NCBI GenBank assembly: GCA_905221605.1
Contig: CAJNDS010000768.1
Location: forward strand, 582,359 to 646,358
Reading direction: 5' to 3'
DNA length: 64,000 bases
Origin: Symbiodinium natans
Lineage: Eukaryota; Sar; Dinophyceae; Suessiales; Symbiodiniaceae
Below, one piece after another: positions 1 through 12,083 of this stretch (positions are counted from its first letter, which is position 1; every line of letters starts with the position of its first letter). The notes below the pieces were generated by a model, which was not told the DNA's origin, searched no databases, and saw only the letters and a program-made list of their open reading frames with translations. The translations under genes were made by a program, and so were the position numbers.

Positions 1-69
1 CAGTGGGGGCAACGGGCAACGGGCCTCAGTAAACTGTCGCAATGCTGATCAACTAGGATGGTTGTCTAA

Positions 70-160
70 AACCCCCTCTGAACAAATATTCATGAATAGA
101 ATCCTCTTGAAACCAAGAAGGGGAAATACATGAAATATCCCAAGGGCCTACCGGGTTAAC
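70..160 (+). repeat. Family H element
   Basis: Shared text is CCCTCTGAA..ATTC.TGAAT...ATCCTCTTGAAACC...GGGAAATA, ending with AAGGGCCTACC. Copies: 39779-39865 (in a FEN1 intron) and 61627-61770 (with telomere array). Confidence 0.5.
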
Positions 161-463
161 CTTCACACCAGCATGTGACCGGACTCGGGGACTGAAGGGT
201 CATACAAGGCTTTCACTTCACTGAAGGCTCGGCAGCAGCTGCCAGCTTTTCAACCACAAAACAAAAAAGGCGGTTTAGGGTTTAGGGTTTAGGGCTTAGG
301 GTCCTTAATCCCTCAAAGCTAACCTTATCCCTGAATCTTATAAACCCTGAGGCCTAAACCCTCGAAAGAAGCTTCGCCACCTGGGCCCAAACTGTTTGAG
401 CCCTCCTCTCCTGCCTCGAGAACGCCCTCGAAGGCCAGGTTGAAGAGATCATGTCCTTTCGGA

Positions 464-560
464 GGTTTAGGGTTTAGGGTTTAGGGTTTAGGGTTTAGGG
501 TTTAGGGTTTAGGGTTTAGGGTTTAGGGTTTAGGGTTTAGGGTTAGGGTTTAGGGTTTAG
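464..560 (+). repeat. Interstitial telomere array, about 14 TTTAGGG units
   Basis: Head-to-tail TTTAGGG with one shortened unit near 541. A copy of the CACACGGCCGGCAAGG-type motif follows directly (561-596). The plant-type unit is the one known from dinoflagellate chromosome ends, but this is not an end. Confidence 0.5.
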
Positions 561-1136
561 CGCTCACTCTCGCACAAGGCAGGCAAGGTTCGTCGGCGTG
601 TGTAGGCACTAAATCAACTAAGTCAGGCCAGGCAGATGCAGTCACGTGGGCCCATGGGAGCACAAAGAAAATGCAAGCAAGACCCAAGTTCCCCCGGCCC
701 CCACAGACCCAGCAATTACATCCACAGGCAACTTCACAGAAATACATCATCGTCACTTTGGAGCCAGCCTAGTTTTGGGTTTAGGGTACAGGATTTTTTC
801 TGTTCTAGGGTTTTGGGGTCTATACTTTTGTTGTTGAACCCTGGGCGGCAAACAAAACCCTGCACCGGAGGCTGAACCGACAACTCCCGAGTTCTTCGGT
901 CTTTAAACTACTAAGCCGTAAACCCTAAAGTGAGAATTCTTGGATCCTAGGAGTTCGCGTCAAGGTTTGGAAGGGCTTAGGGCTTAGGTTTTCATGTTTT
1001 GCCACCCAGACTGCACACACCACTCGTAGGGTTTAGGGCTTGTTGGGAAATGAGCCTGTCCATGCCGGATGCGAGCGGTCTCTCGTTCTGAAGGCTTGGA
1101 GATAATTCATGTGAACATACTCACATTGCATCGTTT

Positions 1137-1240
1137 TCTAGATGATGGCCCCTTTCTGGGGTTACTACTATGTGAGGTCCCATAATATTTAAGGCACCCA
1201 ATCAGAGACCACCATTCTGAGAACTGACCATATGAAATCC
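1137..1240. repeat. Family G element
   Basis: A degraded copy ending in GAGAACTGACCATAT; the left end CTAGATGATGGCCCCTTTCT resembles CTCTAAATTAGGGTCCCTTT of other copies at 38589-38690, 43269-43375 and 48090-48185. Confidence 0.5.
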
Positions 1241-2948
1241 TATATGTACCTCCTTTACACCCAGGCCTCTCATCCTAAACCCCTAAACCTCCTAAACCCT
1301 AAACCTCCTAAACACCCCCACTGAACTCACGCCCTAAGCCCGCTAAACCCTCTCAACAACCCTCTGAACCCCCTAAACCCCCTGAACGCCCCTAAACCCC
1401 CTGAACCCCCTAGACTAGACCCCCTGAACCAGTGGGGAGGTTTAGGGGGTTTAGGAATCGTGGCCACGCTGGGCCTGCCAGCAAGCCGCCGGGTCGCACA
1501 TGGCCGCGCCATAGCCGGAGGTCCTGCTTAGGGTTTAGGGTTTCAGGGTTCAGGGTTCAGGGTTCAGGGTTTAGGGTTTAGGGTTTAGGGTGGAACTTGA
1601 TTTTTGGGTTGATGGGGTGGCTTGTGGGGGGTTTACAGGGCTTACGGGTTCCCATGCTTTACAGGGCTTATGTACGGTTTGGGTTCGGGCTGTGAGGGTA
1701 TGTGAGGGTCCATGTAGGATGTGCGGCTGTAAAGCTTGAGACTTGTGCACGGCAAGCACCGGCAAGTTCTACACTACGCTACAGGATCACCACAGGACCC
1801 GATGAAGAGCAAAAACACAATTTCTAACCCTAAACCCTAAACCCTAACCCTAAACCCTAAACCCTAAACCCTAAACCGTGTGACCGCGAAAGGCCTCCAC
1901 AACAGCGTCGTGGCTGTGATCACCTGAGCTAAGAGAGCAACTTGATCGCTAAAAGTTCTGATGTTCGCGTACAGCCCTGTATAGCCCTGTCCGTTCTGCG
2001 AAAGGCGCTTAGGGGCCAGTCTAAGGGTTCCCTTGTCCCACATTGCCAGACAGCTCAGAGGATTCTCTGCACAAATTGGCAGGCTCAGTGCAGCCGCTTT
2101 TTATAGTGCGCGGGCATTGAGATGATCTTGGCGCCCTCTAGTTTAATACTGCCCTCAGCCCAAGGGAACTGTGACCTGTTCCTAGAACTCCAACTCCATC
2201 GTCAAGAAGCCGTCGATAAACACCACATCGAATGTAGCCGGAGGAAACCTTCAAGCGAAACAGCTTGCTGCTGCCAGTCTTCCCAGGGGTCATGATGCAT
2301 CAGTTCATACATCAGCGCAAATGGTAGCCAAACGCTGTAGCAAAAAGCATGTTCCGATATGGTCGGGAATCAGAGTGATGTGTCTCTTTGTGTGCCTTGC
2401 GCGCACTTGCGCTGGCTCCGAGCAGCGGGCAACTAACCCTTGGTAGCCCAATAATGAGAGTACCCTTTTTTGGGTTGGTTACAAGGAACCTTGAACCAAA
2501 ACAGGGTAAAGGGTACCACTCAGCTACCAAGAACCCTTCAACCCTTCAACCCTTCAACCCTAAACCCTAAACCCTACACCCTAAACCTTAAACCCTAAAC
2601 CGTTGGAGCGGGCTGTGTTCGGACATGCTCGTACTGAAGGAGGCGGCCTCTTGGCGCGGTGCGGGTGGCAAAAAACGGAGGTTTTCAAGCTGCCTCTTGG
2701 TAGGATGATTTCGGTTTAGGGTTTAGGGTTAAGGGTTAAGGGTTTAGGGTTTAGGGCCCTAAACCCATAAGCGCTTCGCTGCAGCGTGCGAGGTCGTGCG
2801 CGAGAGCGTGGAGAGCAAAAAACTGTCTGGGGTTTAGGGTTTAGGGGATCTTAGCAGCCCAGTATGTTATGACAAGTCAGGGGTGCCCATTTCTTGGGGT
2901 TGGTAGAAGCAAAAAGAAGGGTAACAGGGTCCCGCTGGGTTATCATGT

Positions 2949-3060
2949 CCCCAAGGAGCCCAATACCCCGTAAACAAGGAAAATGCCTTAAACGATGCAG
3001 GGACCCTTAACATGATGTAGGGTATACTCCTTAGTCAAGGGGTATTGGGCTCTCTGGGTC
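2949..3060. repeat. Family C inverted-repeat element
   Basis: Ends AGGAGCCCAATACCCCGTAA and TTAGTCAAGGGGTATTGGGC-TCT pair; inner arms carry CCTTAA..TTAAGG-like motifs. Best copies elsewhere: 23186-23280, 26357-26470, 35143-35253, 36029-36190, 45446-45560; half copy 14531-14590. Confidence 0.5.
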
Positions 3061-3160
3061 CTTACATTCCCAGCAACTCAGCTGCGGCTGCTGCAGAGGT
3101 GCGGCGCCAAAGCCTGCCCGATGGGCAGTTTGCTGTTCCATCGCTGGCTCAAGGCTTCGG

Positions 3161-3263
3161 TTTGGGATGTTTAACCTTGTACTCACAGTTCTGAATAGGG
3201 ATTCTAGTAGGGGGTACTAGAGTCCCTATGAAGGACCGTTAGTATAGGCGGGAACATCCCAAG
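3161..3263. repeat. Family B inverted-repeat element
   Basis: Ends TTTGGGATGTT and GGGAACATCCCAA, with inner arms around TAGGGATTCTAGTA..TACTAGAGTCCCTA. Copies: 20228-20328, 21857-21976, 32726-32802. Confidence 0.5.
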
Positions 3264-3712
3264 CTTCGGCTACGGATTTCTTAAGCCCTTGTTGCCCTAA
3301 GCCAAGGGCGGGGCGTGCTTCATCAACCGTATGGCTTCGAACTGTAACTCCCAAGGTGAAAGGTTCACGGTCTTGTTTAGGGTCCCTCATTCTCTGTGAC
3401 CTGCCCTGCCATGCGCCTAAAGGTCCGATGCCTGACAAACTCCTGAGGAATATTGAACGGACCCAGAAGAAACTTGTCAGAATTCCTTAAGTTCAAGACA
3501 ACGCGTGGAAGTACAAACCCCACCTGGGGCAGCGTCAGGACTGCTGGGATCAGGCGGTTACTTTCAAGACCAACGACCCCGTAAATGATCTGTGAGTGAT
3601 CTATGCACCTTCCGTCTCTGTCTCGACATCGCTCGCAGCAAGGTGCTGCGTGATTTCGCGGCCCCATCCCTAAACCCTAAACCCTAATACTCGGTGCCCC
3701 TTGTGCGCCCCC

Positions 3713-3774
3713 CCTAAACCCTAAACCCTAAACCCTAAACCCTAAACCCTAAACCCTAAACCCTAAACCCTAAA
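3713..3774 (-). repeat. Interstitial telomere array, CCCTAAA orientation
   Basis: About nine nearly perfect CCCTAAA units; a shorter block of two to three units lies at 3668-3684. This is the reverse orientation to the 464-560 array. Confidence 0.5.
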
Positions 3775-5067
3775 CATCGCTGCGACTGTGGCGCCTGGCC
3801 CTGTCCGAGAAGGGCTGCAGGCGAGCCGAGGCCTGTCATGGGACTTTCGCTGATTCAGCCTTTCGAGCCTCGGTCTCCCGCAGTGCTCGGGCTTCTTCGG
3901 GTTGAGGGCTTGGGCTTAGAGCTTAGAGCTTAGGGTTTGGGGGGTTAGGTCAGGGAGCCGCTGCTGCAACCTGCTGTCTGCTGTTGTTGCTGCTCTTGTT
4001 GCAACCAAGATCTGTGTTTACACACACAGATAGATTCAAGTAGTATTTGCTTACACACTCGAAAGATGCCCCAAGGTACTACGACTAGGTAGGGGGTTTG
4101 TATTATTGCTTATTATGGCGACTACAGCAACTGCCTCGGCGTAGATGTCTTCGACGCCAAAGTAAGGATCAACACCGTCCTTGGCATACAAGACGGCTCA
4201 AGATGGAGTCGGCATTCGGACTTGCCTGCAACCACGGACTAGCATACTCCGGCATTGCACAATGCCTGGCCAGCAACCGTAAACCATAAACACTTAGAGC
4301 ATCTGAAAACGCCCTCTCACTCCCTGAGCCGCGCGCGAATTGCAGGTTGGCGAACCGGTTGAGAAGGTATTCCTCAAGCTGCGGTTCCCCCGGAACAAGC
4401 CGACTTTCGAGCTAACGGGGCTTTGCTGATAAGGGTGTGGGCAGGTTCACGCTGCTAGCCGAGTCTCAGAAGTGATGGCGTTGTTCACCTCAGGGAAGGA
4501 AAGCCGACATGTTTGTTCGCTTTTGGATTCCTTGGCATCAGCCCGCCAGAAGACGTCTTGGCCGTCGTCGGAGCTTGCTGAGACCACGCAGTTTGCGGCA
4601 GTGTGACGGACAACAGCGACTGCGAAAAGGCACGCGGGGGAAGGCATGTTATGTCCGATTAAGACCAGGTTTGCCCTGGTACGTCCAGCGTGCACGGGCT
4701 TCCCCGGGGTACCAAGTTACCAAGAGGTTCTCGGGCGTAAGTGTCCGAACACGGCAATGGTTTGCGAGATCGGGCCGAAATCCTGAAAGAAATGGACTGA
4801 GACAGTTGTTGTAGAGGGAGCCTTAGCACCATGTAAGCCTTAAAATGACTTAGAGCTGCATGTGCAGCACTCCAGACCGCAAAAACAGCAAAGAAACGAC
4901 CAAGGCACCCCCACTTCCAGAAGCCGAGCGGGTTGATGGAGGCGCGGGCCCAAGAGATCTGCCAGCACATGGTACCCTCGGCTGGTCTTCATCAGGGTTT
5001 AGGGCTTATAGGCTTTAGGGTCTCTGCGCCAGAGCGCGGGAATTGTTAAGAGTCTGCCGCCTTTCAG

Positions 5068-5278
5068 GCTTCAACAATCAGTCAAACAACATGAAGATGG
5101 TATGGTAGTTGCCTCCCAGTCTGATGCGGACAGGTACACCAACCTCGTGTGCAAACCAAGCTGGCGAGGCACGACGGCAGCAGCCGTCGCCGTGAAACTC
5201 GAAGCGCGGCAAGACATGCTGTGGCAGCCTTGCCCAGCCGGCTTTTTAATTGCTTGGGCCTTAGGCTTAGTTTGGTAA
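5068..5278 (+). CDS. Possible exon
   Basis: A strong 3' splice signal (CTGCCGCCTTTCAG|G) opens a frame reading SVKQHEDGMVVASQSDADRY, TNLVCKPSWRGTTAAAVAVK and LEARQDMLWQP before a stop at 5276-5278. The composition is protein-like and hydrophilic. No family is recognised, and a donor inside the frame is not obvious. Confidence 0.5.
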
Positions 5279-5299
5279 AGTTCTTCGTGGCATCTCATA

Positions 5300-8200
5300 T
5301 TGCTCACGGTGTAGGTTGAAGAGCTGCGCAAAAATTTGAGCAGACATCTCAAGTGCAGCACTATGTTTGCCGAACTGTCGTGTCAAACTGCCATGGCCTG
5401 ACGCAAGATTGGCTGCGTCTGACTCTTCCGGCTTTCGTCTGCAATTTTATGAACTTTGTTGGAGAAAGATCCCTTTCAGTAAGACGATGCGAATCGACGC
5501 AGCTTGCCTCTGTACAAGGGATGTGCCCAGCATGTTGTAAACCGTCGTGGAAGCCAAAAGCCTCAGCTCTTCCACAAAGGCCACTACAATCAGGTCAGCA
5601 AGGGCTTTTGTTGACATGGCCCCAAATCTGCTTGACATTGACCTGGGGGCCTGGGGAGATGCCACTGGTATTCAGCCAGCTCTGAAAGTAAAAGAAGGTT
5701 GATGCGTTTTGGAATTGCATCATTCTGATTTTGAAGCTTATGTGGAATATTAATGTCTTCAAGGCTCGGTGAACAATGGACCATCACGGAACGTGCCTAC
5801 ATTTCAGAACATTCCGTTAGCCACCGCCACGGGACTCTGCCTGAAGTGCGCAGCCCGCCGCTGCCACTCGCAGAGCCAGATCGTGGAGCGCCTGTGGCTT
5901 CCGTGAAATGCTTTAAAGGGATGATCCGAGCCTTGTTTCAGGCCTGCTTGGCAAGTTTATTCAGCACAACTGTTGCTTTACTAGATCTTCGGTTGAAATG
6001 CACCCCGCGTGCGACAGAGTGGGGATCGCTGTTGCTCTCTCCCTCGCTACCGGACTCCATTCCTGGATTCGTCGGCAGGCGCAACGCGTTCGTGTCTGTA
6101 TGCTTCACGGCTAGATGCTCACATGATCCTTGTGCGCCACTGCAGGTGCCATTTCAAGCCTCAGAAACCTATTTCCAGTGCCCTGCGCCCTTTCCAACCC
6201 GATCACTTGCAGCAAAACCAGCGAGGAGGCACCGCGGCTCCGATAGACTTCAGGCTTTTCGACTGCATCTCGCACCACTATGCACGCGAAAAGGGGGTGC
6301 CCGGTCAACGATGCGCAAGCCAGACTTGCAACTATCTGACACCCGAACAACAGATATACACAGACATACACTGATACAGTACGGCTCACTAGATTGGGGA
6401 GCCTGGCAGCTAAGCCCTAAGGCCCCAAGGACGTCCTGCCCCCTAACTCAACCCAACAAGGAACGATGCAAGAATATCCAGGCTGGAGAAGTGCTACAAA
6501 CCGGCTGTGGCCCAGCGGCCGAAGTCGCTGCGACCGGTGCCTGACAGGCGCGGTTTGGATGTTCAAAGGTGTCTCGACTTTGAATCCTCCACGCGAGCAA
6601 GAATCGACCTTCGGGTGTGCCTTAGACTCAGCCTTTCCGTGGAGCTTCCAGCTCAGAATGTCAGCAAGAGGAAGCTGCCCTATGAGACTTCAAAATCCTG
6701 CAAGGTGAACACTCCCGAAGCCCATTCTCCTGAAGGAGAGGCATCTTACCGCGGGGGAATGTTGGATGGGGTGATCGCGATGCTCTGACAGGGCAGGCCC
6801 TTGGGCACAAGTCTTTGTTCTGTTTGGCTTTGCTGATCCGTAAGCCATTTAGCATGGTTCAGCTTAACCACAAGTCAGAGCAGGCACCATGCCCTGAACC
6901 CTGGAGCATGTTTAGGGTTTAGGGTTTAGGGTTTAGGGTTTAGGGTTCAAGGATACTGAATCCCACGCGGGCCCAAGAAGAACCGCTGGATCCGACTGCC
7001 TCGAAGCCATCCATTTCCAATGCATCCTGAACCTCGGATGTACCCGACACTACAAGTAGAAGGGTTTAGGGCTTAGGGTTTAGGGTTCTGCAATATACGC
7101 AGATGTATAGCCACAGAGCACTTTACTACGAGCCACCGCCCAGCAAAGCAACCTTAAACATAAAACATGTTTCGAGCATGGCTTGGCTTATTCGCGGGAC
7201 AGGCTTGCGCCTAGCTAGCTGACCGTATTCCGTGCTACACGTTCGTTGTCATCCGCCTAGCCGGGCTGCATATGGCAAGTGCGAAGCAATCTGGGAAACC
7301 CCAAATCCAAAACCCTGCTGCAAGGAGGCAGACTTGCTGAAGTCCAGATGCCTGGAAGAAGGTCTCGGGGCGCTTGTCTCTGACTCTTTGCCCGCAACTC
7401 GGACCCAGGCTTTAGGGATTGAGGTAGGGTGGCAAGCTTTGCCCCTGCACAAGTTTTCAGCGAAAATGCCGTTCTTGGGGTTACTTTGGTTTAGGGTTTA
7501 GTGGTTGGGTTTAGGGAGAGGCCCTCAACCCTAAACCCGTATTTTTGCTCCGAGGCCTTTGGTCAAAGGCCCAGCGCGCGATGGCGGCCGCAGGCCCTCG
7601 CAGTCCGCTCGGCCAAGGGGCCTACGAAGCTTCGGCAAGGGAGGGCTTCTTAAGGTTAAGGGCCTTCTACATGTAGGGTTTAGGATTTAGGGGATTTAGG
7701 TTTTAGGGTTAACCTGTAACCCAAAATCCTGAACCCGAATCCCTAAGCTTGTAGGTTAAGGGTGATAAAGGCTTCTATCTATTTGGGTTCATAAGGCGTC
7801 TTTAGGGTCTATGGGCTCGATTGCCCGGATTGCAGGCATAAGCCCTGGATTTTGAGGGTGATAACCCTCAACCCTAAACCCTAACTCTACACCGAAGCCC
7901 TAAAAAAAGGGTATCCTAGTTGAAGCTCAGGAGTCTTGTTTAAGGGCCGAGGGTTTGGGGGCATCTGGCTGGTCCCTCCTGTTTCGTTGGTGAACAGGGT
8001 CCTGGTTCAGGGTTATGGGTTTGGGGTCTAGGGTTTGGGTGGACGGCGGCGGATGGTGTCTGTGCGCCACGGACAGGACGCTTGAATGCTCCCGTCTAGC
8101 TTGGGCAGGCGCTGTCATTCATGCTGAAATAATTTAAAAGTAATTCAAAGCATGGACGCTTTTCATCCGAGACGGTGTGGCTTGACCCTGAATCCTCCTA

Positions 8201-8400
8201 GTACTGGGGCAGAGGAGCGGCGACTTCTCATGCCGCACACGCTTGGACCTGTCAGTTCAGCCAAACTGGCCTCCAACACAACTTCATTATCCAGAAACGA
8301 GAACACTGCACGCCTGGAGCATGCAAAGGCGTCAGGCAATCAGTCCAGCCATTGAACCCTGCAGAACAAGCAGCCGACACAGCCCATACTGGCTTTAAGG
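5300..8400. other. Region without a supported gene
   Basis: It contains the longest open frame of the window (263 codons, 5753-6544, plus), but two other frames, one on each strand, are also open there and none is recognisable. Telomere blocks lie at 6909-6947 and 7063-7086, with scattered degenerate units to 8040. Confidence 0.5.
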
Positions 8401-8403
8401 GAC

Positions 8404-8508
8404 ATATGGGGGTTTACGAAAGTAGGGCCCCAAAATAGCCCCCCAAATTGTGGGATTCCCTAATAAGGACCCCAAGAAGGCACCCCCTATTTTCGGAAAC
8501 CCCCATAT
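8404..8508 (-). repeat. Family A element (MGVSENRG type)
   Basis: Ends are inverted copies of ATATGGGGGTTTCCGAAAA. Read from the right, the terminal repeat encodes DMGVSENRG. The interior has a second weak inverted repeat (CCCCAAA..TTGTGGG). Other copies: 31563-31671, 54892-54986, 62608-62702. Confidence 0.5.
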
Positions 8509-8717
8509 CCCGAACTTGCGCAAAGCTGACCGACTGGAATGTCACCTTGTCTGGCAGCGCTGCCGCACTTTGGAGCAGCCTGTGGTACTTGATGAACCCA
8601 GGCAAGAAAAAGCTTCTCTTGATAAGTCTGCAAAACCCATGGCCCCTGACTGCCATCATGATATGAAGTAGGGTCCCAAGATATGCACTCACCAATATTC
8701 ACCAATAAAAGTCATAC

Positions 8718-8881
8718 AAACCCATGATACTTGTCTGTCAGGCTCCCAGACCCAGAGTTGCTCAAGAGGCGGCCATCATACAGACAAGCTCTACAGACAT
8801 CGCTGTCCTTCTTGTAAACCGCTTGACGGTAACTCGCACTCGGCACAGAGAGTAATTCCCTGACACTCCTACGGATTCCGA
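8718..8881 (-). CDS. Coding-like exon, unknown protein
   Basis: After TTGCAG| the minus strand reads GIRRSVRELLSVPSASYRQA, VYKKDSDVCRACLYDGRLLS and NSGSGSLTDKYHGF up to a GT at 8717. Composition is convincing, including a C-x-x-C pair. The phase with the exon at 9014-9147 is not clean, so a small exon may be missing. No family is recognised. Confidence 0.5.
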
Positions 8882-9013
8882 CTGCAATAGGCGTGACTTC
8901 GGCTTGGCAGCTCAATGCAGCTGTTGCTACTTGCGAATTGCAGATACAACGGATTTGACAAAGTGTGGATGGAAGCACAGGCAGGCTTTGGCCAGAAGTG
9001 CTTTGGGCCTCAC

Positions 9014-9147
9014 CTGCTGTCTGTTGTGCAGTGTGCCGAGAGGCTTGGCCATGCCATGCAGAAGCTCATCACGCGCTGCCGCCAGCGCATCTGCCGCGGC
9101 ATGAGGTTCGGCGCAGGCCCCACGCACGAAGCAGGCATAGCCATGGC
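9014..9147 (-). CDS. Coding-like exon, unknown protein
   Basis: The 134-nt segment has an AGTACAG|GCC acceptor and a CAGCAG|GTGAGG donor. It reads HGYACFVRGACAEPHAAADA, LAAARDELLHGMAKPLGTLH and NRQQ, an alanine- and leucine-rich helical stretch with GC-ending codons. I do not recognise the family. It probably belongs with the exon-like segment at 8881-8718 on the same strand. Confidence 0.5.
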
Positions 9148-9221
9148 CTGTACTAGTACTATCTAAAGGCTCCAATGTAGTTCCTGCTTGGGTTAGCTAC
9201 AAGGGTTCTAGTATGCTACCC

Positions 9222-9345
9222 CAAAAAGGTACTACATAGGAGCCTTTGGGTATCTGGTGCTTGGGCCAGCTTGGGACTCTTTCAAAAGGACCCAAAAAAG
9301 GTACTACATGCGAGCCTTTGGGTATCTAGTGCTTGGGACTCCTTC
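9222..9345 (+). repeat. Tandem repeat, 72-bp period
   Basis: AAAAAGGTACTACATAGGAG followed by CCTTTGGGTATCTGGTGCTT recurs 72 bp later with only a few differences. Just under two copies are present. Confidence 0.5.
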
Positions 9346-9359
9346 AACAGTGCTGCTAG

Positions 9360-12060
9360 AAAGGCGGCTCTGTCAGGGGGCGATTCAGCACGCAGTCCGC
9401 ACAGCGCCTGACTAGTTCAATGTCTCATGGGGCTTGGCAGTCTAGGTCTGGGCCTTGCAACTTCGACCCTTCTTTGGGCGTACTGGTATCCACTCTGCCG
9501 CTTCTCTGGCCACAGCCAGGACTCAACAATTCTCTATCGCTGCGTTGTCTGCGTGCTGTCACATGTAGGCTTGCTTTCGTCTGCCAGCGCCTGCGGCCAC
9601 CTCCAGAAATCGAGTAGCCGCCCGCTGCGACTCGACCGCGCCAGATCGCAGCAGTGAAATGCCTCCAGCAAGCAAAAATTCTGCGCTTGCCACTCGCTGA
9701 GGCTGGAGACTGGAAGTTGAAGGGCAAGGTCGGCATGTCAACATCTTGATGCTATAGGCCTTCCTACACCCAAGCAAGTAGCTGACATCAACACAACTGT
9801 TCCGAGAACAACAAGCTATGCAAACCCTCGAAAACTGCCGGGAATGGCACCTGCGGCGTCCGCTTGGTGTTGAAGCAGATGACGGATCCGGCCGGCGGGC
9901 AATCTGCCACAAGGGGGGGGGGGGGGGAGAGAGACCGGGAGAGAGTCCAAGAAACGGAACCCACGTGGCAAAGTTCTAAGCCTGGGCTGGCCACTTGAAA
10001 TTTTGAAAGATGCTGAGCCATGCTGAGCCTCTACCATGCTGGCAGTGCTGGCCCGCCTTTGTGGCTCCGCCAGTAGCGTCAGCACCGGGTTTTCGTCGCC
10101 TAGACTTGTTAGCAAAGGTCAGTGGTCTGCTTACCTAGCTGCCTAGACTGCCTAGATCTCAGATTCCATCGCTCGGTCTGGTACCAGGGCTTGGGATCCT
10201 AGGCAACCAGCACCCAAGCTTCAGGGCGACTGTGGGGCCGAGAATTCGGAGGCGGCTTATGGAGTGAATGGGTTTAGGTGTTTCTTTGCTTTGAGTAGGG
10301 TCTACAGGGTACTTAGGGCGGTGAGTTGTGTGCAGCAGCGCGGCCGCAACTCTGGGCCAAGTGCCAGGTTTCACCTCGGACATGTGCAGAGGATGCAGGG
10401 CGACAGCTTAGGGGTTACTTCCTTCTTGTCTTTTTTTTAAGTACGGCGAGAACTTATTGCAGGGTTTGAGAGTTGAGGCTGGAGGCTAGCGGCTCTGTTG
10501 CTTACTATTGTTCTTGGTCGCTAATATAGTGAGTGAATGTGTGAGCGCCTTGTAACTCCATTAAACAGAAGAGAGAAAAGCGCACGACTCCGAGTCGTAT
10601 GATTCTATGCGCGCAAACGAAATGCAGGAAATTAACAGATTAGTAGAAAAACAAGTGTAGTAACAGGCTTGTTATAATGACCCGCGATATTTCATGCACC
10701 TTCTGGGCAATAAAACCTTTAAGAGCGTGAACTCAAATAATGGTGTGATCTTCCTTCTCGTCTTCGTCATCTGTCCTACTAAATGGTGAGCTGAAGAAAG
10801 ACCAGTGACAGGGAGGTAGAAAAGTACAGGAGCGAACTTATCTAGAATTCGTGAGGTTTTTACATTAGACAGTGAGTTAGCATGATCGAATGTGTTTAAC
10901 TGTCTATACGGTTGGAGATGAAGACAAGATATGCTTTTCATGGGCTCATAAGCATTCAAGTTTCCCTTTAAAGCCTAACTTGGCATGTGAACTAAGGATA
11001 AGCCAACAACACCGCGCGCAGCAGGAGCTTCCACGTTGGTGTGCTCGTCCCACTGCCAGGGTTACCCTAAAAACCCTAAACCCTCAACCCTAAACCCTAA
11101 ACCCTAAACCCTAAACCCTAAACCCTAAACCCTAAACACCGAACCCTGCGGGCCTGCGGCACAGTCGGGTAAACTTATAGAAGAGTGAAAAGAAGAAAGC
11201 AAAGCGCGCGGCCAAACCGGAGACCCAGCGCCGCCAAAGCGTCTAGACACCTGGCGGGGCTTGTAGGGTTCATGCTAGAAGTTTCAGGCCTGAAGTCCCT
11301 TTTACAAAAGGGTTTTAAAGTATATAGGGTCCAATCGCAACCGGTGAGGCTACAAAACAAGCAGGCGCCCGCAGAAGTAAGACTCAATCAATTATATACT
11401 GATCAAGAATGCACCAAGGAAGTGCCAGTCGGAAGAGTGCAAACTAAGGGCACTTGAGTACCAACATACAATAGCTAGATAGGTGCGCTATGACAATTGG
11501 ACAGCAATCCTTGACAAAGCAGCCTAACAAGAGCCTGTGGGTCCTGCATGAATGAATCCACCAACCCGGAACCATGCGCAGGGGCGCTGAGGCAGGCCCC
11601 TCGCGGATGTGCAGTCCTGCGCAGCTGAGGCATGGGCCAGCCAGGAACCCTTCATTCGTTGAAAAACAAAAGGTTGCAATATTGCGCATCTTTGAGGTGT
11701 GGTAGGGGTTTAGCTGTACAATGTTTTTGTCGGTCTTTTTTAGGGTGGAAAGCTTGAGCCCCAGTATTCTCGGCAAGGGTAATGTAGCTCTCCATGGCCG
11801 AATAGACACCTTCTGGGGTTTGCGGCGCCTGGTTGGGGCTAGGGTTCGCCATGGTCGCAGCTGCACTCAAAGTGCAGGATTTTGCGGCAACTGGGCAGCT
11901 TGGCTTTTGTGGTGCCGCGCTGGTGCTCCACGGGGTCAGAATGGACTGAGGTCTGAGGCTCAATTGGGTATTTCAAAAGAATGAGTACTCCCTTATGTAC
12001 CCCAAAGATGCGACAACCCTCATTTGAACCCCTTCTGGAAGAAGGGCAGCGGAAACATGA
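9360..12060. other. Region without a supported gene
   Basis: It contains a G run (9914-9927), an AT-richer stretch (10400-11000) with a perfect short hairpin at 10582-10596 (ACGACTC-C-GAGTCGT), and a telomere array at 11077. Open frames on both strands look random. Confidence 0.5.
11077..11138 (-). repeat. Interstitial telomere array
   Basis: About nine CCCTAAA units with slight degeneration at the left edge (CCCTAAAAA, CCCTCAA). Confidence 0.5.
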
Positions 12061-12083
12061 TTTTGGGGTATGGGCATTCTCGT

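Larger units (their letters stand above)
1..3160. other. Non-coding region rich in telomere fragments
   Basis: I see no convincing gene. The stretch holds family H (70-160), telomere blocks at 464-560, 1515-1592, 1826-1876, 2556-2600 and 2712-2757, a region of CCTAAAC-like degenerate units (1275-1440), a family G element (1137-1240), a family E fragment (2447-2530) and family C (2949-3060). Confidence 0.5.

Noticed and set aside
5753-6544. Longest open frame (263 codons, plus strand)
   Set aside because: Plus- and minus-strand frames overlapping it are also open, the product has no family features, and in this genome the real exons are 20-120 nt. Most likely chance lack of stops.
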